A stretch of DNA of 64,000 nucleotides from Citrobacter amalonaticus (GTDB lineage Bacteria; Pseudomonadota; Gammaproteobacteria; Enterobacterales; Enterobacteriaceae). Each line of letters starts with the position of its first letter. The stretch's first letter is position 1. The position numbers were made by a program, and so were the translations under genes. The stretch spans positions 124,001 through 188,000 of the forward strand of contig JARDVN010000001.1 of the NCBI GenBank assembly GCA_028994555.1. The letters are read 5' to 3'. Under the pieces are notes generated by a model, which was not told the origin of the DNA, made no database searches, and worked only from the letters and a program-made list of their open reading frames with translations. This document shows positions 20,346 to 30,754 of this stretch, piece after piece.

Positions 20346-20933
20346 TCAAACAGTCCAGGTAGCGTCGAACTGAACGCTAACATCACCACTCCAAATCCCT
20401 TCTGGTAACGTGCTGTAATCAGTTACTGGCGTGCTACCATCAGCAGTACCACTAATAATGGAGAAATTAAACCCATCCTGAGCAGTTGTGCGACCCGCTG
20501 TGTTATAGCCTGTTGACAGGGCGCTGAGATTCCCGCCAAGCACACTATTTGCAGTGTCAATCATGACAGTATCCCCACTTTTTTCTACTGGAACCCCGTT
20601 ATAACTGACACCGACATCAAGCGTCGATCCAGACGTATCCAGTTGAGTCAGGGTGTTGGTAACAAGTTTAGAGGTTAACTTGAAGGCAGTAGCAGTGGTG
20701 TCACCTTCAACCACAACGTCAAACAAACCTTTTTGGGAATTAAAACCTTTAATCCCCTCTGCATACTGAAAAGAAAGGCTGCCAAGCGGGGTGACGACAA
20801 GTTTACTGGTGGTATCTTTCTTAGCTGTTGCAGACCATGTGGCTACAGCCTGCGCGGTGACTTCCGCAGCCTGAGCGATACCCATACCAATAAGCGTAGT
20901 TACAAGAGCTACAGCAATAATTTTTTTATTCAT
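20346..20933 (-). CDS. ecpA: ECP (Mat) pilus major subunit EcpA
   Basis: A 195-residue pilin. The signal peptide is [20 protein letters not shown] with cleavage after AQA; the mature part starts [19 protein letters not shown] and ends [13 protein letters not shown]. It matches E. coli common pilus fimbrillin as I know it almost residue by residue. EcpA polymerises through donor-strand exchange and supports adhesion and biofilm. It is the first gene of ecpABCDE; the LuxR-type activator gene ecpR that precedes it in E. coli is not present in the 977 bases upstream. Confidence 0.93.
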   Translation of the reverse strand: MNKKIIAVALVTTLIGMGIAQAAEVTAQAVATWSATAKKDTTSKLVVTPLGSLSFQYAEGIKGFNSQKGLFDVVVEGDTTATAFKLTSKLVTNTLTQLDTSGSTLDVGVSYNGVPVEKSGDTVMIDTANSVLGGNLSALSTGYNTAGRTTAQDGFNFSIISGTADGSTPVTDYSTLPEGIWSGDVSVQFDATWTV

Positions 20934-21910
20934 TTCTATTTCATCCTGATTTTATGTAAGGACAATTCGTCCATGTGTACTTATCAAAAAAAACCTTATA
21001 TAACAGCGCGCTTTAGCATCAAATAATAAGACCTCCTTTCATTTATACTTCATCCATGTTGATACGTTTACCTTGCTTACAGTCGCACTGTAATCCACCT
21101 CGTCGTCAAACTACATTCAGTTAATTAAGCAGATAGACTAAAGTCATTTACTTTATCATTTGATATGTTGGCTTAATCAATGAAGCAAGTATAAACAGAA
21201 AAGCCGCCAATCAACATATTATATTGAAAAAGAAACTAAAAACGATACATTAAACCAATGATATGTATTTATATAACTCATTCAACCATAGTTATTTATT
21301 TTCGTGCGTTCTTAAAGATAAAGTGACTTTAAAATTATAGAGTGTAAACATAATCAATCACACCCTTTAAATATATATAAATGAATAAATTAATCTACAC
21401 GCGAAAAATCACTTAATTATTATTGTTAAAATTCTCACCCATACCCTTTTCCTTATTTTCGTTCAGAAGTTCAACCCGGCATGAAAATACAGACAGGTAA
21501 AACAAATATGAATAAATAAAATAAAACTACAATCAATGCTATTATAGAATGCAGAATATCGAATTAAAATTTAACCTCTCATCTATGATTGTGTGACTTC
21601 AAATTACAAAATGATATCTCTTGATGTTTAAAAGCATTAACCAAAAGAAAACCACGTAGTTACAAAACGCGAACAAAAATAGTAAGCGGCGTTATTTATA
21701 AACGTAAATACTGTTATTATACCTCCCACTGTGCTGTTTAATTTGCAATCAAACAAATGAGAATATTGTCAATTATTAATTATATTTACCATGCTTTATT
21801 ATAGATATTATTCTACAAAATGTGATAGCATCACTGCCATATAATGACTTTGACATATTATCGTAATAACCCATTATTTTAAAGCGAAGTCCATAGCGAG
21901 ATCATGACAG
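20934..21910. other. long AT-rich intergenic region between ecpA and marT1
   Basis: About 980 bases with no supported gene. It separates two divergent transcription units and so must hold both promoters. The length and AT content are typical of H-NS-silenced adhesion loci, which is inference. The 97-codon frame at 20733-21026 overlaps ecpA and is a shadow. Confidence 0.5.
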
Positions 21911-22763
21911 ATGTTCTACCTCATTAATGAACAAATTATATATGATGATATTAACTTCTCTGTTACGAACTCAGAGACTCATGATACTATTCCTATTCCA
22001 GCTACAGCAGCCCGATTGCTATCTTTGTTTATTAAGTATCATGGCTCTACCTTATCACGTGATGAGATATTACATCATGTGTGGGAAGAATACGGTTACA
22101 AGGCGTCAAACAATACTTTGACTCAATATGTATCGCTTTTAAGAAAGAATTTTCAATCGTTGGGTATAAACGAGGACACCATAGTTACTATTCCTCGCAT
22201 CGGTTTTATGTTATCTAAAGATTTAAAAGTTTCGTTTACTGATAACATCGAAAGCAGTTTTCCTCTTAGAGTGGAGAGCTCCCAAAATGATACTGCCTGT
22301 TCCCCTCTCCTTTCGAATAAGCAGAAAAAACAGGTAGATAATACGCTAATAGCGATACGTCATATGCTACCAATTATCAATGTCAAATATATTAAAAAAA
22401 AGACCATACGTATATTTTTCTTGTATTATATTTGTTTTAGCTATTGTCTTGGCAATTTATACGTGCGTACCTGACACGAAAACCGCGGAGGTCTACCAGG
22501 TCGGAATGATTGATTCTTGCCCTGTATATATGTTTTACCACAGTTCTAAAGAAATGCTTCCAGCAAGAATGTTATTAACTACTAATATAGCTAAAGAGAA
22601 GTTACCCTGTGTTAACAAAAACATCTATTTAGCACAACAAGAAGACAGTTTAACTTTTGGCAACCCTGGTCGTATATTCATTAGTCGATGTGCTTATCAG
22701 GCAGGTAGTTCTACACTTTTCTCAAATTGTAAAAGCATTTACTCCCATGAAAATCAAAAATAA
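21911..22763 (+). pseudogene. MarT-like (ToxR/CadC-type) membrane regulator 1, split by frameshift
   Basis: N-terminal OmpR-type winged helix (ARLLSLFIKYHGSTLSRDEI, HHVWEEYGYKASNNTLTQYV, LRKNF, TIPRIGFML) followed by one membrane segment (YVYFSCIIFVLAIVLAIYTC) and a Cys-containing periplasmic domain (GMIDSCPVYMFYHSSKEM, LPCVN, SRCAYQ). As written the winged-helix part (21911-22474) and the membrane-periplasmic part (22380-22763) are in different frames. The join is an A8 run at 22394-22401; with seven A it reads KYIKKRPYVYFSC and gives 283 residues. The same architecture and break recur at 29255. It overlaps fidL1 by 17 bases. This is the MarT layout, inferred to regulate the nearby autotransporter. 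Confidence 0.75.
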
Positions 22764-23235
22764 CATTATTTTATTGTTAACATTTTCTATTTTATTAGGT
22801 TTGTATTTTACATATTCTCTCCGGAGTAAAAAACCTAATATTAGTTGTACAGGAACAGTCATGATTGACTCACCAGGGAATCATAACTATGTCTTTAATG
22901 GTACAGTCTCAGTAAAAATAACGCCTGGTGCTGGCAGTATGATCAGTATATTTGGAACAAATCAACTAACGTTGCTCCCCTCGAAAGAAGGGTCACACCT
23001 GGTAAACCGTGATATAATATTTAATGTTACAAAAAAAATTAAAAGTGATTATTATATCAGCAATGTGAAAATCATGTCTCATCCGGAAGACAACATGAGC
23101 GAACAAGAATATCTTGGATTTGTTTTTGATATGTTTCACCTGGAAAATAACAGGATAACTATAAGAAAGTTTTCAAATGCGTTTGTATTTGGTGATGTGC
23201 CAATACCATCGTTTGTTTGTGTTAAAAAAAAATAA
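22747..23235 (+). CDS. FidL-like membrane protein 1
   Basis: A 162-residue protein with an N-terminal membrane anchor (MKIKNNIILLLTFSILLGLY) and a periplasmic domain starting ISCTGTVMIDSPGNHNYVF and ending GDVPIPSFVCVKKK. It matches the FidL-like family by layout; in Salmonella SPI-3 fidL follows marT. The chosen ATG at 22747 overlaps the marT1 3' end, implying translational coupling. It probably acts with MarT1 in periplasmic sensing or stabilisation, in the manner of ToxS with ToxR; this is inference. It is intact here, unlike its paralogue at 30091. Confidence 0.75.
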   Translation: MKIKNNIILLLTFSILLGLYFTYSLRSKKPNISCTGTVMIDSPGNHNYVFNGTVSVKITPGAGSMISIFGTNQLTLLPSKEGSHLVNRDIIFNVTKKIKSDYYISNVKIMSHPEDNMSEQEYLGFVFDMFHLENNRITIRKFSNAFVFGDVPIPSFVCVKKK

Positions 23236-23280
23236 ACTATTCATTACCGTAGCAAAACGGTATTTACGTCGTAATGAAAA

Positions 23281-23310
23281 ATCAGGTCCCGACTCATGCC
23301 GGGACCTGAT
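23281..23310. terminator. bidirectional hairpin between fidL1 and autotransporter B
   Basis: ATCAGGTCCCG and CGGGACCTGAT form an 11-bp perfect stem around an 8-base loop, flanked by A- and T-rich tails. The two genes converge here, so it can end both transcripts. Confidence 0.8.
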
Positions 23311-23344
23311 TTGGTTAAACAGTTATCTCTGGATCTTAGATACT

Positions 23345-26341
23345 TTAGAACGATGCTTTGATACCCAGCATCGCAGAAGTGTCACTGTAACCTTCGTCTC
23401 CTGCCTGGTGAGCAACGTTCCCCCCACACAGCCACGTTCTTCGTCAGTTGCCCTTCCACACCCGCCTTCAGTTCTCCGGTATTGCGGCTGCCTGCCAGCT
23501 CCACGTTCTCACCGTCCATACTGACTCCGAAGTCACGGGTGTTATGCAGCCAGTTGACCTCCACGAACGGCTGGAAGGTTCGCCCCTTACCATCATCCAG
23601 TTTGTTGTGCCCTTTACCGGACAAACGCACACCCACCCGGGTCTGGATATTGCCGTCTCCGCGTCCTTCAACTCGCGTGCCATTGTCTTCACGGTGTTCG
23701 TTTTCCTTCACTCCCATCCACGTGACCTGGGCTTTTGGCTGGATGTACAGCGCATTACGCTCACTGAGGTCACCCAGTTTCCAGGTATAGCCGGATTCCA
23801 CTGACGCCGTCAAACCCCGGGAATCGTACTCTTCCGATTCTGCATTCCGGTCAGTTACGCTGTTATTGAACCAGCTGTACTGAGCCCAGGTGTCAACATA
23901 CGCGCCTTCGTGAGTCTCGTTATCCTGCAGCCACGTACCGTACAGACCGACACTGTAACCACTGATACGGCTGTCGGCACGGTTGCCGTTTCGCTGGTTT
24001 TCGGCACGGGCTTTCTGGTTGGCGTAGCCGGCCATCAGCCCCAGGTGATAACGGTCTGTGTTGTCAGACGACCACTGGGCGATATCGCCACCGAGTTGCA
24101 TGACATATCGATTAGCCTGCATGGCCAGCTGACCGCTGTTGTCGTGCTGACGGCTGTGCCCGCCGGCATTACGCAGCCACATACTGGTGACCGCCTGCTC
24201 CCCTGTCAGGGCATCTACGTAGTGAGTCTCTCCCAGACGGTCATGCAGACGGGTGTTGAAGAGAGTGTTGGCAGCCTGAAGATTCAGCCCGTACAGACCT
24301 GCTCCCGGGCGTACAGCATATTCACGCGGCACTGGTTTTGGTATCGGGGGGGGTGCCTGGAGTCTGAGGTTCCGGTGCTGGCTGAGGTTCTGATTGCAAT
24401 GGAAGTTTGTTACTCAGGTACCAGTTATTTGCTTTCTGATCTTCACCGCGCTGGAGGGTATAGTCGTAGGCACCTGCCACAATTCGACCGTCCTGCCGGA
24501 ATTCACCGTCAGAATTTCCCCCTACGGTAATCAATTCGATGCCATTAATAGTGTAACCGCCACCCCCCTCCCACATTAACCACTTTAACATTCGTCGTGC
24601 CAGAGGTATTGCCGTCCACAATGAGACGATCAGTAGGGGAATTGTCATCACCTAATTGCGTATTCATTACGATATTGCTGTCAGAGCCATGATAGTCGCC
24701 AGTTACTCTAAGGGTTTTGAAACTGACATAATTACGTGAAAGGTTACTGTTCTGTGTGCTGCCAGGCATAAAGTTTAAGGTTGAGCCGTTTAGCATCAGG
24801 TTGGTTACTGTAGAATCTCCGACCATATCCCAGCGGCTATTTGTTCCGTTTAAGGTCATTAATATGGCACCAGAATCTTCGATGACCGTATCACCATAGA
24901 TATATGAATTATCGCCTGAAATAATATTAATGGTGTGATTATCACCGGCGTACATTTCGCCCCATGCAACCAGTCTATTGTTGTCTACAATGTTGGTAGA
25001 CCCCCGTTCGCCTGTATTAAAACCATAAATAGAGTAGAGCTTGTCGGCGACAGATTCATACGAATCCTGGCTTCCTAAAGTGATATCACCAGTGAAATAA
25101 TCATTTGAACCCATCTGTTCGATTAGAGCAGCCTCTCGACCACCATGAGATTGAATATTGATATTGTTTATAACAGTGTCTGTGCTCGCACTATCGAAAC
25201 GTGTACTCTGGTACCCTTTCAACCATGAAGAATCGCCACCTGATACCGTTATATAGGCGTTATTAATCCTGTATTTCGCAGAACCCAATGCACCTTCATC
25301 GTGTAACCCTATACCAAGAGCTGAGTCACTCCCTGATACATCAACTGAGAGGTTATTAATAGAGAGATCGGTATTTCCTGAAACACTCCGACTGTAGATG
25401 CCACGCGCATGACTTTGGGTTCCAGCATCAGAATGTGAGTGAGCCTTAATTGCCAGATCATTAAATGACACATCATTATTATAGAAATATTCATCCCAGT
25501 GAGCGCCGCCTCCTAACTGTCGATCACTATCGAGGAGTTCAACGCCAGTTGCTTCACCTTCTGCTACATCAAGGTTGATATTTGTCTTACCTGCGAACTG
25601 TGCGGTATTATTTTGAATATATATAGCTTTAAGATAGCTGTTATAATCAACTGTCATTTGCACCTGTATATTCACGTCCCCAGAAAAATTCGATGTTTTT
25701 CCCTGCAAGTTTAGAAACCCATCCCTTCCTGAACCTGCAGAAGAACCAGGTATGCTATATACCATATTCAGATTTTCAGCATTGATAGTACTGTCCTGAA
25801 AAGTTTCTAAACTACCATTTTCAATAGTAGTTATGCCTTTTAAATCAGCACGTGACTGATTATAGAGCGTGATTGCCCTGGTGCCATTTGCATCTATACT
25901 CAGATTTTCAGCCGCTAATTTTCCAGTGCCCTCTAAAAGAGTAGCGACACCGCCAGAATTATGATTTTGTCCTTCGTCATAATCATAATTTAGTGTGAAA
26001 TGATTCCCCAAATCGACCAAACCTGCAGTTGATTTAATAAAATAACCCTCGTATGAGACCAGAGTATCATCTGGGTATGTACCAATGCTTGTAACACTGG
26101 TGTTATCATCAACGATAACTAAACCATCATCAACAGATACATCAATGTATGATATATCACTGCCGGATGGCACGTTGATTGTGCGATTATCAGACGCCGT
26201 TGATTGATCGATAACATAACTATCTTGCGATGAAAATGCTGGGGAAGATGCAGTAGATAATATGGCACTTAATATCAGAGCAATTTTTGTAGGTTTCAGG
26301 CCGTTAGATTTTAACTGTATATTCATGATTATCAATAGCAT
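23345..26341 (-). pseudogene. autotransporter adhesin B (MisL-like), three frameshifts
   Basis: Signal peptide in MNIQLKSNGLKPTKIALILS (ATG near 26326), a beta-helix passenger with Asn/Ser/Gly-rich repeats, linker PAPEPQTPGTPPIPKPVP and a barrel nearly identical to that of autotransporter A. Three runs each appear one too long: six C at 24563-24568 (repair gives VNVGGGGGYTINGIELITVG), eight G at 24346-24353 (repair gives TPPIPKPVPREYAVRPG) and six C at 23420-23425 (repair gives VWGNVAHQAGDEGYSD). The repaired frame runs to TAA at 23345, 997 residues. The passenger differs from that of A, so the two would bind different targets. Confidence 0.85.
23348..24317 (-). repeat. near-identical autotransporter translocator repeat, copy 2
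   Basis: Second copy of the block at 11343-12312, same orientation, offset 12,005 bases. Differences include NAGGHSRQ versus NVGGHTRQ and a few silent changes; identity falls sharply at the linker, as after gene conversion. Confidence 0.9.
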
Positions 26342-27296
26342 CCATTTTTGTTAATGTTACACAAGGAACCAGTCCTGACACCTTTAGATAGCAATATAAT
26401 TAATAATTCACAGGCGATTCCCACCTTTCTTTCATCTTCGAAAAATAGTTCATCACCCCCCTCAAGAAATACGCATTCAAGGATCAGGAAATACTTCCAT
26501 GATGCATTATTTTTATCATATCTGTTGACGCTTTGTATCCCAAAAAAAACATAAGCATATCATTTTAAGATATATCATAAAAAATGATATGCTCAGAGCA
26601 TATTCTGTGTTGATAATTCCCTTCTGTGATTAATAACAAAAATAATCGACAACACTTCCCTCGACAAAATGTTAAAATTCATTTGTCGTCTTTTCGCTAT
26701 AGATTGAGGCAAAAGATTTTTGTTGTTATTTTTTAAAACCTAGGATTTTTATGCATAACCAGGTATCAGTTATGCCTTCGCCTATTTTATTCACCGTGTT
26801 TTTTAAATTGTTATAAAAAAGAATGCTGCTTGGCCACAAAGAATAAAACAAACTATAAAAAGCACATCAATACAACACCTCAGGGCATTGCAATTAAGGC
26901 GGTTATTCATTTCATTCATCCATACAATGATACCAGGTAAAAGAAATTGTTGATGATCATTGAATATGTCCTTTTAAAAAACAAAATGGCTATAATCTTA
27001 AACAGTTCTATATTGATGTAAACTAACCAATGTAGGATACTGATTTTTACGTTACTCAGTTACTGCTTAAAACATCGGATTATATTAAATTATGCAGGCT
27101 AATCCTTAATAGCATGTTTATTTTTATAGCAGGTAATGCTAAATACATTAACTTTATAATTTTATTATATATAGACTATATGCAATTTAATGCTTCTACT
27201 TCCAATAGTCTGGCATTGATATTCTATTATGAAAAATCTCAGTGCTATAAATTTATATCATTACATCATACAACCATATTCATTAGATAATATAAC
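26342..27296. other. long AT-rich intergenic region upstream of autotransporter B
   Basis: About 950 bases with no supported gene; it holds the promoter for autotransporter B and follows the end of the LuxR-like gene. No clear palindrome or repeat was found by eye. Confidence 0.45.
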
Positions 27297-27968
27297 CTAT
27301 TTATATAGGCGCTCAAAATTTACCATATTCTCAAGCGTTTTATGCTGTATAGTAACAAAATGTCGTCTACCCGGTTGACACTTAAGTAAGGCACTATACA
27401 CATAATTTATAGCTTTAATTATATGAAATGCACAAGAATCACTGTTGACCATTATTTTTTCATATGCAGTCCGCTTATGATAACTTACACGTTTTTCATC
27501 AACATTCAGAAGTGCTTGTATGTATGATTTACTAGAGCAATTGAAATAATTGAATATAACACTTTCTTCATTTTTTGAGAAAAAAATATCCTTTACAATA
27601 TTTCCTTTACTGATCTTGTTCAGTAGGTTTATAAGATAAGTACCGTCGATGTGTCGATTAACAAACAAGACACCGTAGAATGAAAATGGATCATGATTTT
27701 CCTGCGAGCACCGTAATGAACATACAACAGTTCGCCTATCAAATTCCGGGATGTATTTGACGATATGATAATTATCTAATGCAAGGAATATAACACTATT
27801 TTCTGGCGAGTGGTCTTTAAAGAGCTTTCTTAGAAAAGAACTATTAAAAGCACTGTCAAAATGAATATAAATAGGGTCAAAAATATTATTACCCTTCATT
27901 AGATATGCAATACCATGGAGATAATAGTAATCATCCGAAATAATAATTATTTTTTTCTTATCTTTCAT
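27297..27968 (-). CDS. LuxR/FixJ-type transcriptional regulator (degenerate)
   Basis: A 223-residue protein. The N-terminus KKIIIISDDYYYLHGIAYLM resembles a response-regulator or BglJ/YjjQ-type receiver fold; the C-terminal part (EESVIFNYFNCSSKSYIQALLNVDEKRVSYHKRTAYEKI) fits a GerE-type helix-turn-helix in which the recognition helix contains VSYHKRTAYEKI. It starts 16 bases after the EAL gene on the same strand, so they form an operon. Unlinked LuxR-type regulators with EAL partners commonly control fimbriae; control of the nearby autotransporter or ecp operon is a guess. It is not recognisably EcpR. Confidence 0.65.
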   Translation of the reverse strand: MKDKKKIIIISDDYYYLHGIAYLMKGNNIFDPIYIHFDSAFNSSFLRKLFKDHSPENSVIFLALDNYHIVKYIPEFDRRTVVCSLRCSQENHDPFSFYGVLFVNRHIDGTYLINLLNKISKGNIVKDIFFSKNEESVIFNYFNCSSKSYIQALLNVDEKRVSYHKRTAYEKIMVNSDSCAFHIIKAINYVYSALLKCQPGRRHFVTIQHKTLENMVNFERLYK

Positions 27969-27984
27969 TTTATCATCCCTAATA

Positions 27985-28756
27985 TTAACAAGTGTATTTC
28001 TTCATCTGTACACAAAAATCGGAAACACTCATTGGTTCCATATATAAAGGTCCCTGCATCATATGGATGCCTGCAATGCGAAGTGCTCTCTCCTGAGATA
28101 CTGATATAATTCCCTCAGCAATTATCATTGCACCTTTTCGTTTAGCTATATGAACAGCATATTCAATAAGGGACCTATGAGTAAGATGTTCATTTTTTAC
28201 TTTCGTCACACACGGACTTAGTCTGAAATGTTTAATATTGTCAAGTTTGCGACTATCAAGAGAAAATTTAATAAAATCCTTGTCACTAATAAATATCGTT
28301 GGCAATCTATTCAACGACTGTTCATTAGAACCTTGATCAATGATTTCCAGAAAAACCTCCGTATGATTACCAACAATCGCCCTGAAATCACATATAGCAT
28401 CATTAATTAATGATGATGAAATTAGCTTATCTGTAAGTTCTAAAGAGAACCAAAAGTCATTCTTAACGCTAAGTTTTGCATTATTCAGACCTTCCGCCGT
28501 TTTCAATAGTAGTTGTGTAGCGTAAAAAATTGCGCAATCAGTAGAGGTGTTAACATCAGTATGGAATTGATTAATAATATAACCACTACCTTGTTTTACT
28601 CTACAAATTATATCCGCACCTATATATTGATGTGTCTGTATGTCTATAATCGGTTTCAAAAAAAGGAACAACCTGTAACAGACAGCCATCAACGTCTTGT
28701 ATTGAAAAGTTATCACCATATCGGTCTGAGTTAAGTCTACGCGGCGTAATTATCAT
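27985..28756 (-). pseudogene. degenerate EAL-domain protein (YdiV-like), frameshifted near the start
   Basis: An EAL fold lacking the catalytic signature: the EAL position reads GADIICRV, the later strands read VFLEIID and MIIAEGI. Such proteins usually bind partner proteins rather than cleave cyclic di-GMP (YdiV binds FlhDC). The open frame starts at 28719 with an unlikely N-terminus. ATG at 28756, with GAGG upstream, opens MIITPRRLNSDRYGDNFSIQ and, with six T instead of seven on the coding strand (A7 at 28658-28664), joins CLLQVVPFLKPIIDIQTHQY, 256 residues in all. It is followed by the LuxR-like gene. Confidence 0.7.
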
Positions 28757-29254
28757 TATCTACCTCATCCCTAAGCTTTCCCTATACTGACAAACAGATA
28801 AAACTGTTGTGTATCTGCGCTATTCTTGTTTTCTAAAACCTGGCATCGCGCTTAACTTCAATGATAGTAAAAAACCATCCGACATAGGTATTTAATAATG
28901 CTTAAATTGATTTATAAGTATTTTATACTATAAAATCAATAATAATAAGTTACTTGTATTGCGCGCGTAGTTGTCACCTTTATTAATAAGTCACTTAAGC
29001 CAAATATATACATAAACGATGTATAACTAAAAATGAAATAAGAAAAAAATGCCAGCTCATTTAAAAAAATTTAAGAGGAAAAAGCTAAACACCCACAGGC
29101 AAGAATTTGGTTGTTACATTATAATGCTGTTGATTTAGAGTTATACATTCATTTGAAATAGAGATGGTATTTGGAAAAGTTCAAATGGCATCCACTTTAA
29201 AGAAAAGATATTTCATTTGAATGAGCTGGTGACAACATTGTCTTAGGGGGGGGA
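28757..29254. other. divergent promoter region between the EAL gene and marT2
   Basis: About 500 AT-rich bases without a gene. It ends in an eight-G run at 29246-29253 placed one base before the marT2 ATG. Confidence 0.5.
29246..29253 (+). promoter_or_regulatory. G8 tract in the ribosome-binding position of marT2
   Basis: TTAGGGGGGGGA lies directly before ATG at 29255. A run of eight G in the Shine-Dalgarno position would change RBS spacing whenever it slips by a base, so it could set the expression level of marT2. Confidence 0.5.
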
Positions 29255-30098
29255 ATGCAATATATAATCAATGATAACATTATTTACAATCAAGACTCTC
29301 GTGCGATCACTAATATTAAAAACACAGATGTAATTATTCTTTCTGACACAACATCTAGACTACTTTCTTTCCTTATTAAAAATGGAGAGAAGGTTCTTAC
29401 TCGACAGGAGATATTGATTAATGTGTGGGACATTTATGGCTTTAAAGCAACTAACAGCACCCTCACCCAGCATATTTCACAGTTAAGAAAAAATTTCATG
29501 TTAACAGGAGAAACTGCAGAGTTAATTATTACCATACCTCGTCAGGGTTTCGTTTTTACGGGAAAAATAGAATTAAAAAACAATGAAACCGCCACAAAAA
29601 CTATAGTGAGCAAGGAAAGCCCTGAAACTCTAATAGAACTAATGCCGTCATCAATAATTCACACCAAAAATAAAAAAGCATATAAACTCAGAAAAAACCA
29701 ACTTACCGAGAAATATTTCAACACCATATAACAAACGTTTGCTTTTTGTACTGTTTGGTTCGATAAATTTACTTTTTATAGGTTTATTTTTTTATCTTTA
29801 TACACTAAAAAATGACACACCAGAAACACTAGCTATATATAAAGCGGGTACCATCGATGAATGTCCTTTATATCAGTTTTATGAGAGTGCAATGAATACC
29901 TTTGCCGTAAGAAAACCGGTAATTGAAAAAGTCGCAAAAGAGTTCCTTCCCTGTCGTCCAAATTCTTTCTATTACGCCCGTGTTGAAAATAATCTGGCAT
30001 ATGATGGTAGAGGGCGAATTTTCCTTAGTCGGTGTGATTACTTCGGAGGGGAAATGACACAAGTTTCTAATTGTAGGAATATTTATTTTTATGAATAA
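29255..30098 (+). pseudogene. MarT-like (ToxR/CadC-type) membrane regulator 2, split by frameshift
   Basis: Paralogue of the regulator at 21911. The winged helix contains SRLLSFLIKNGEKVLTRQEI, INVWDIYGFKATNSTLTQHI, LRKNF and TIPRQGFVF; then a membrane segment (LLFVLFGSINLLFIGLFFYL) and a periplasmic domain with paired Cys (GTIDECPLYQFYES, LPCRPN, SRCDYF). As written it is two frames (29255-29731 and 29739-30098). The join is the A6 run at 29692-29697; with five A it reads LRKTNLPRNISTPYNKRLLF, giving 280 residues, close to the 283 of copy 1. Its 3' end overlaps the fidL2 ATG. Confidence 0.75.
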
Positions 30099-30574
30099 AT
30101 TACTAACCACCTTTGCTGTTACCGGCATTCTACTGCTAATCATTGTATTAATAAAGGCCATCACCATTTTCCCACCAGTGGAAATAAACTGTCATGGTTC
30201 AATAATAATTAATTCACCATCGAATAGTAATTACCTTTTTGAAGGTGTAGTATCTGTTAAGAGATTCAGAGATGGGAAAACAAAGATAAGCATATCAGGA
30301 GAATCTTTCTTAGACAAAGAAGATAAAAAAAATCGCAACTTACTTTTCAGAAATTATATACTTCAGACATATAAAAGAAATAAGGGGGGCGTTTGAGATA
30401 AATGACATACGCGAAGTCAAACATCCACAGGATACTATGGATAAAAAGGAAGTTGACAGCATCCTTCAGGATATATTTGGATTCGAGAATAAAATATTCA
30501 GCATCCGGAAATTACCAAATGCATATCTTTTTGGCGAACAACCTGTGCCTTCTTTTATTTGTGTCTCAGTGTAA
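30091..30574 (+). pseudogene. FidL-like membrane protein 2, frameshifted
   Basis: Paralogue of the protein at 22747: anchor TTFAVTGILLLIIVLIKAIT, then INCHGSIIINSPSNSNYLFE. The frame stops at 30396 after KRNKGGV. A six-G run at 30384-30389 should have five; then NKGAFEINDIREVKHPQDTM continues to FGEQPVPSFICVSV and TAA at 30572-30574, 160 residues, matching copy 1 in length and C-terminal motif. Confidence 0.75.
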
Positions 30575-30613
30575 CTGAGATAGTGGCCGCCATTAATGAC
30601 TCTCAGGAGTCTG

Positions 30614-30727
30614 TTAAACCCGTGGCCACTCACTAAACAGGATCAGCGCCAAGACAAAACCAATTGCAAAAAACAAGCTTGTTGGGATTTTCTTGTAAGC
30701 ATCAACGATCCCAGAAAGACTAGGCAT
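30614..30727 (-). CDS. 37-residue membrane protein, possible SieB-like remnant
   Basis: MPSLSGIVDAYKKIPTSLFF followed by AIGFVLALILFSEWPRV and TAA. The IPTSLFFAIGFVLALILF pattern resembles the first membrane segment of superinfection-exclusion (SieB-type) proteins, with the rest missing. It lies 27 bases after the exported protein gene at 30755 on the same strand. It could be a truncated gene or a real small membrane protein. Confidence 0.4.
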   Translation of the reverse strand: MPSLSGIVDAYKKIPTSLFFAIGFVLALILFSEWPRV

Positions 30728-30754
30728 AGTGTTCTGAACCTTTCAGATTTTGAC

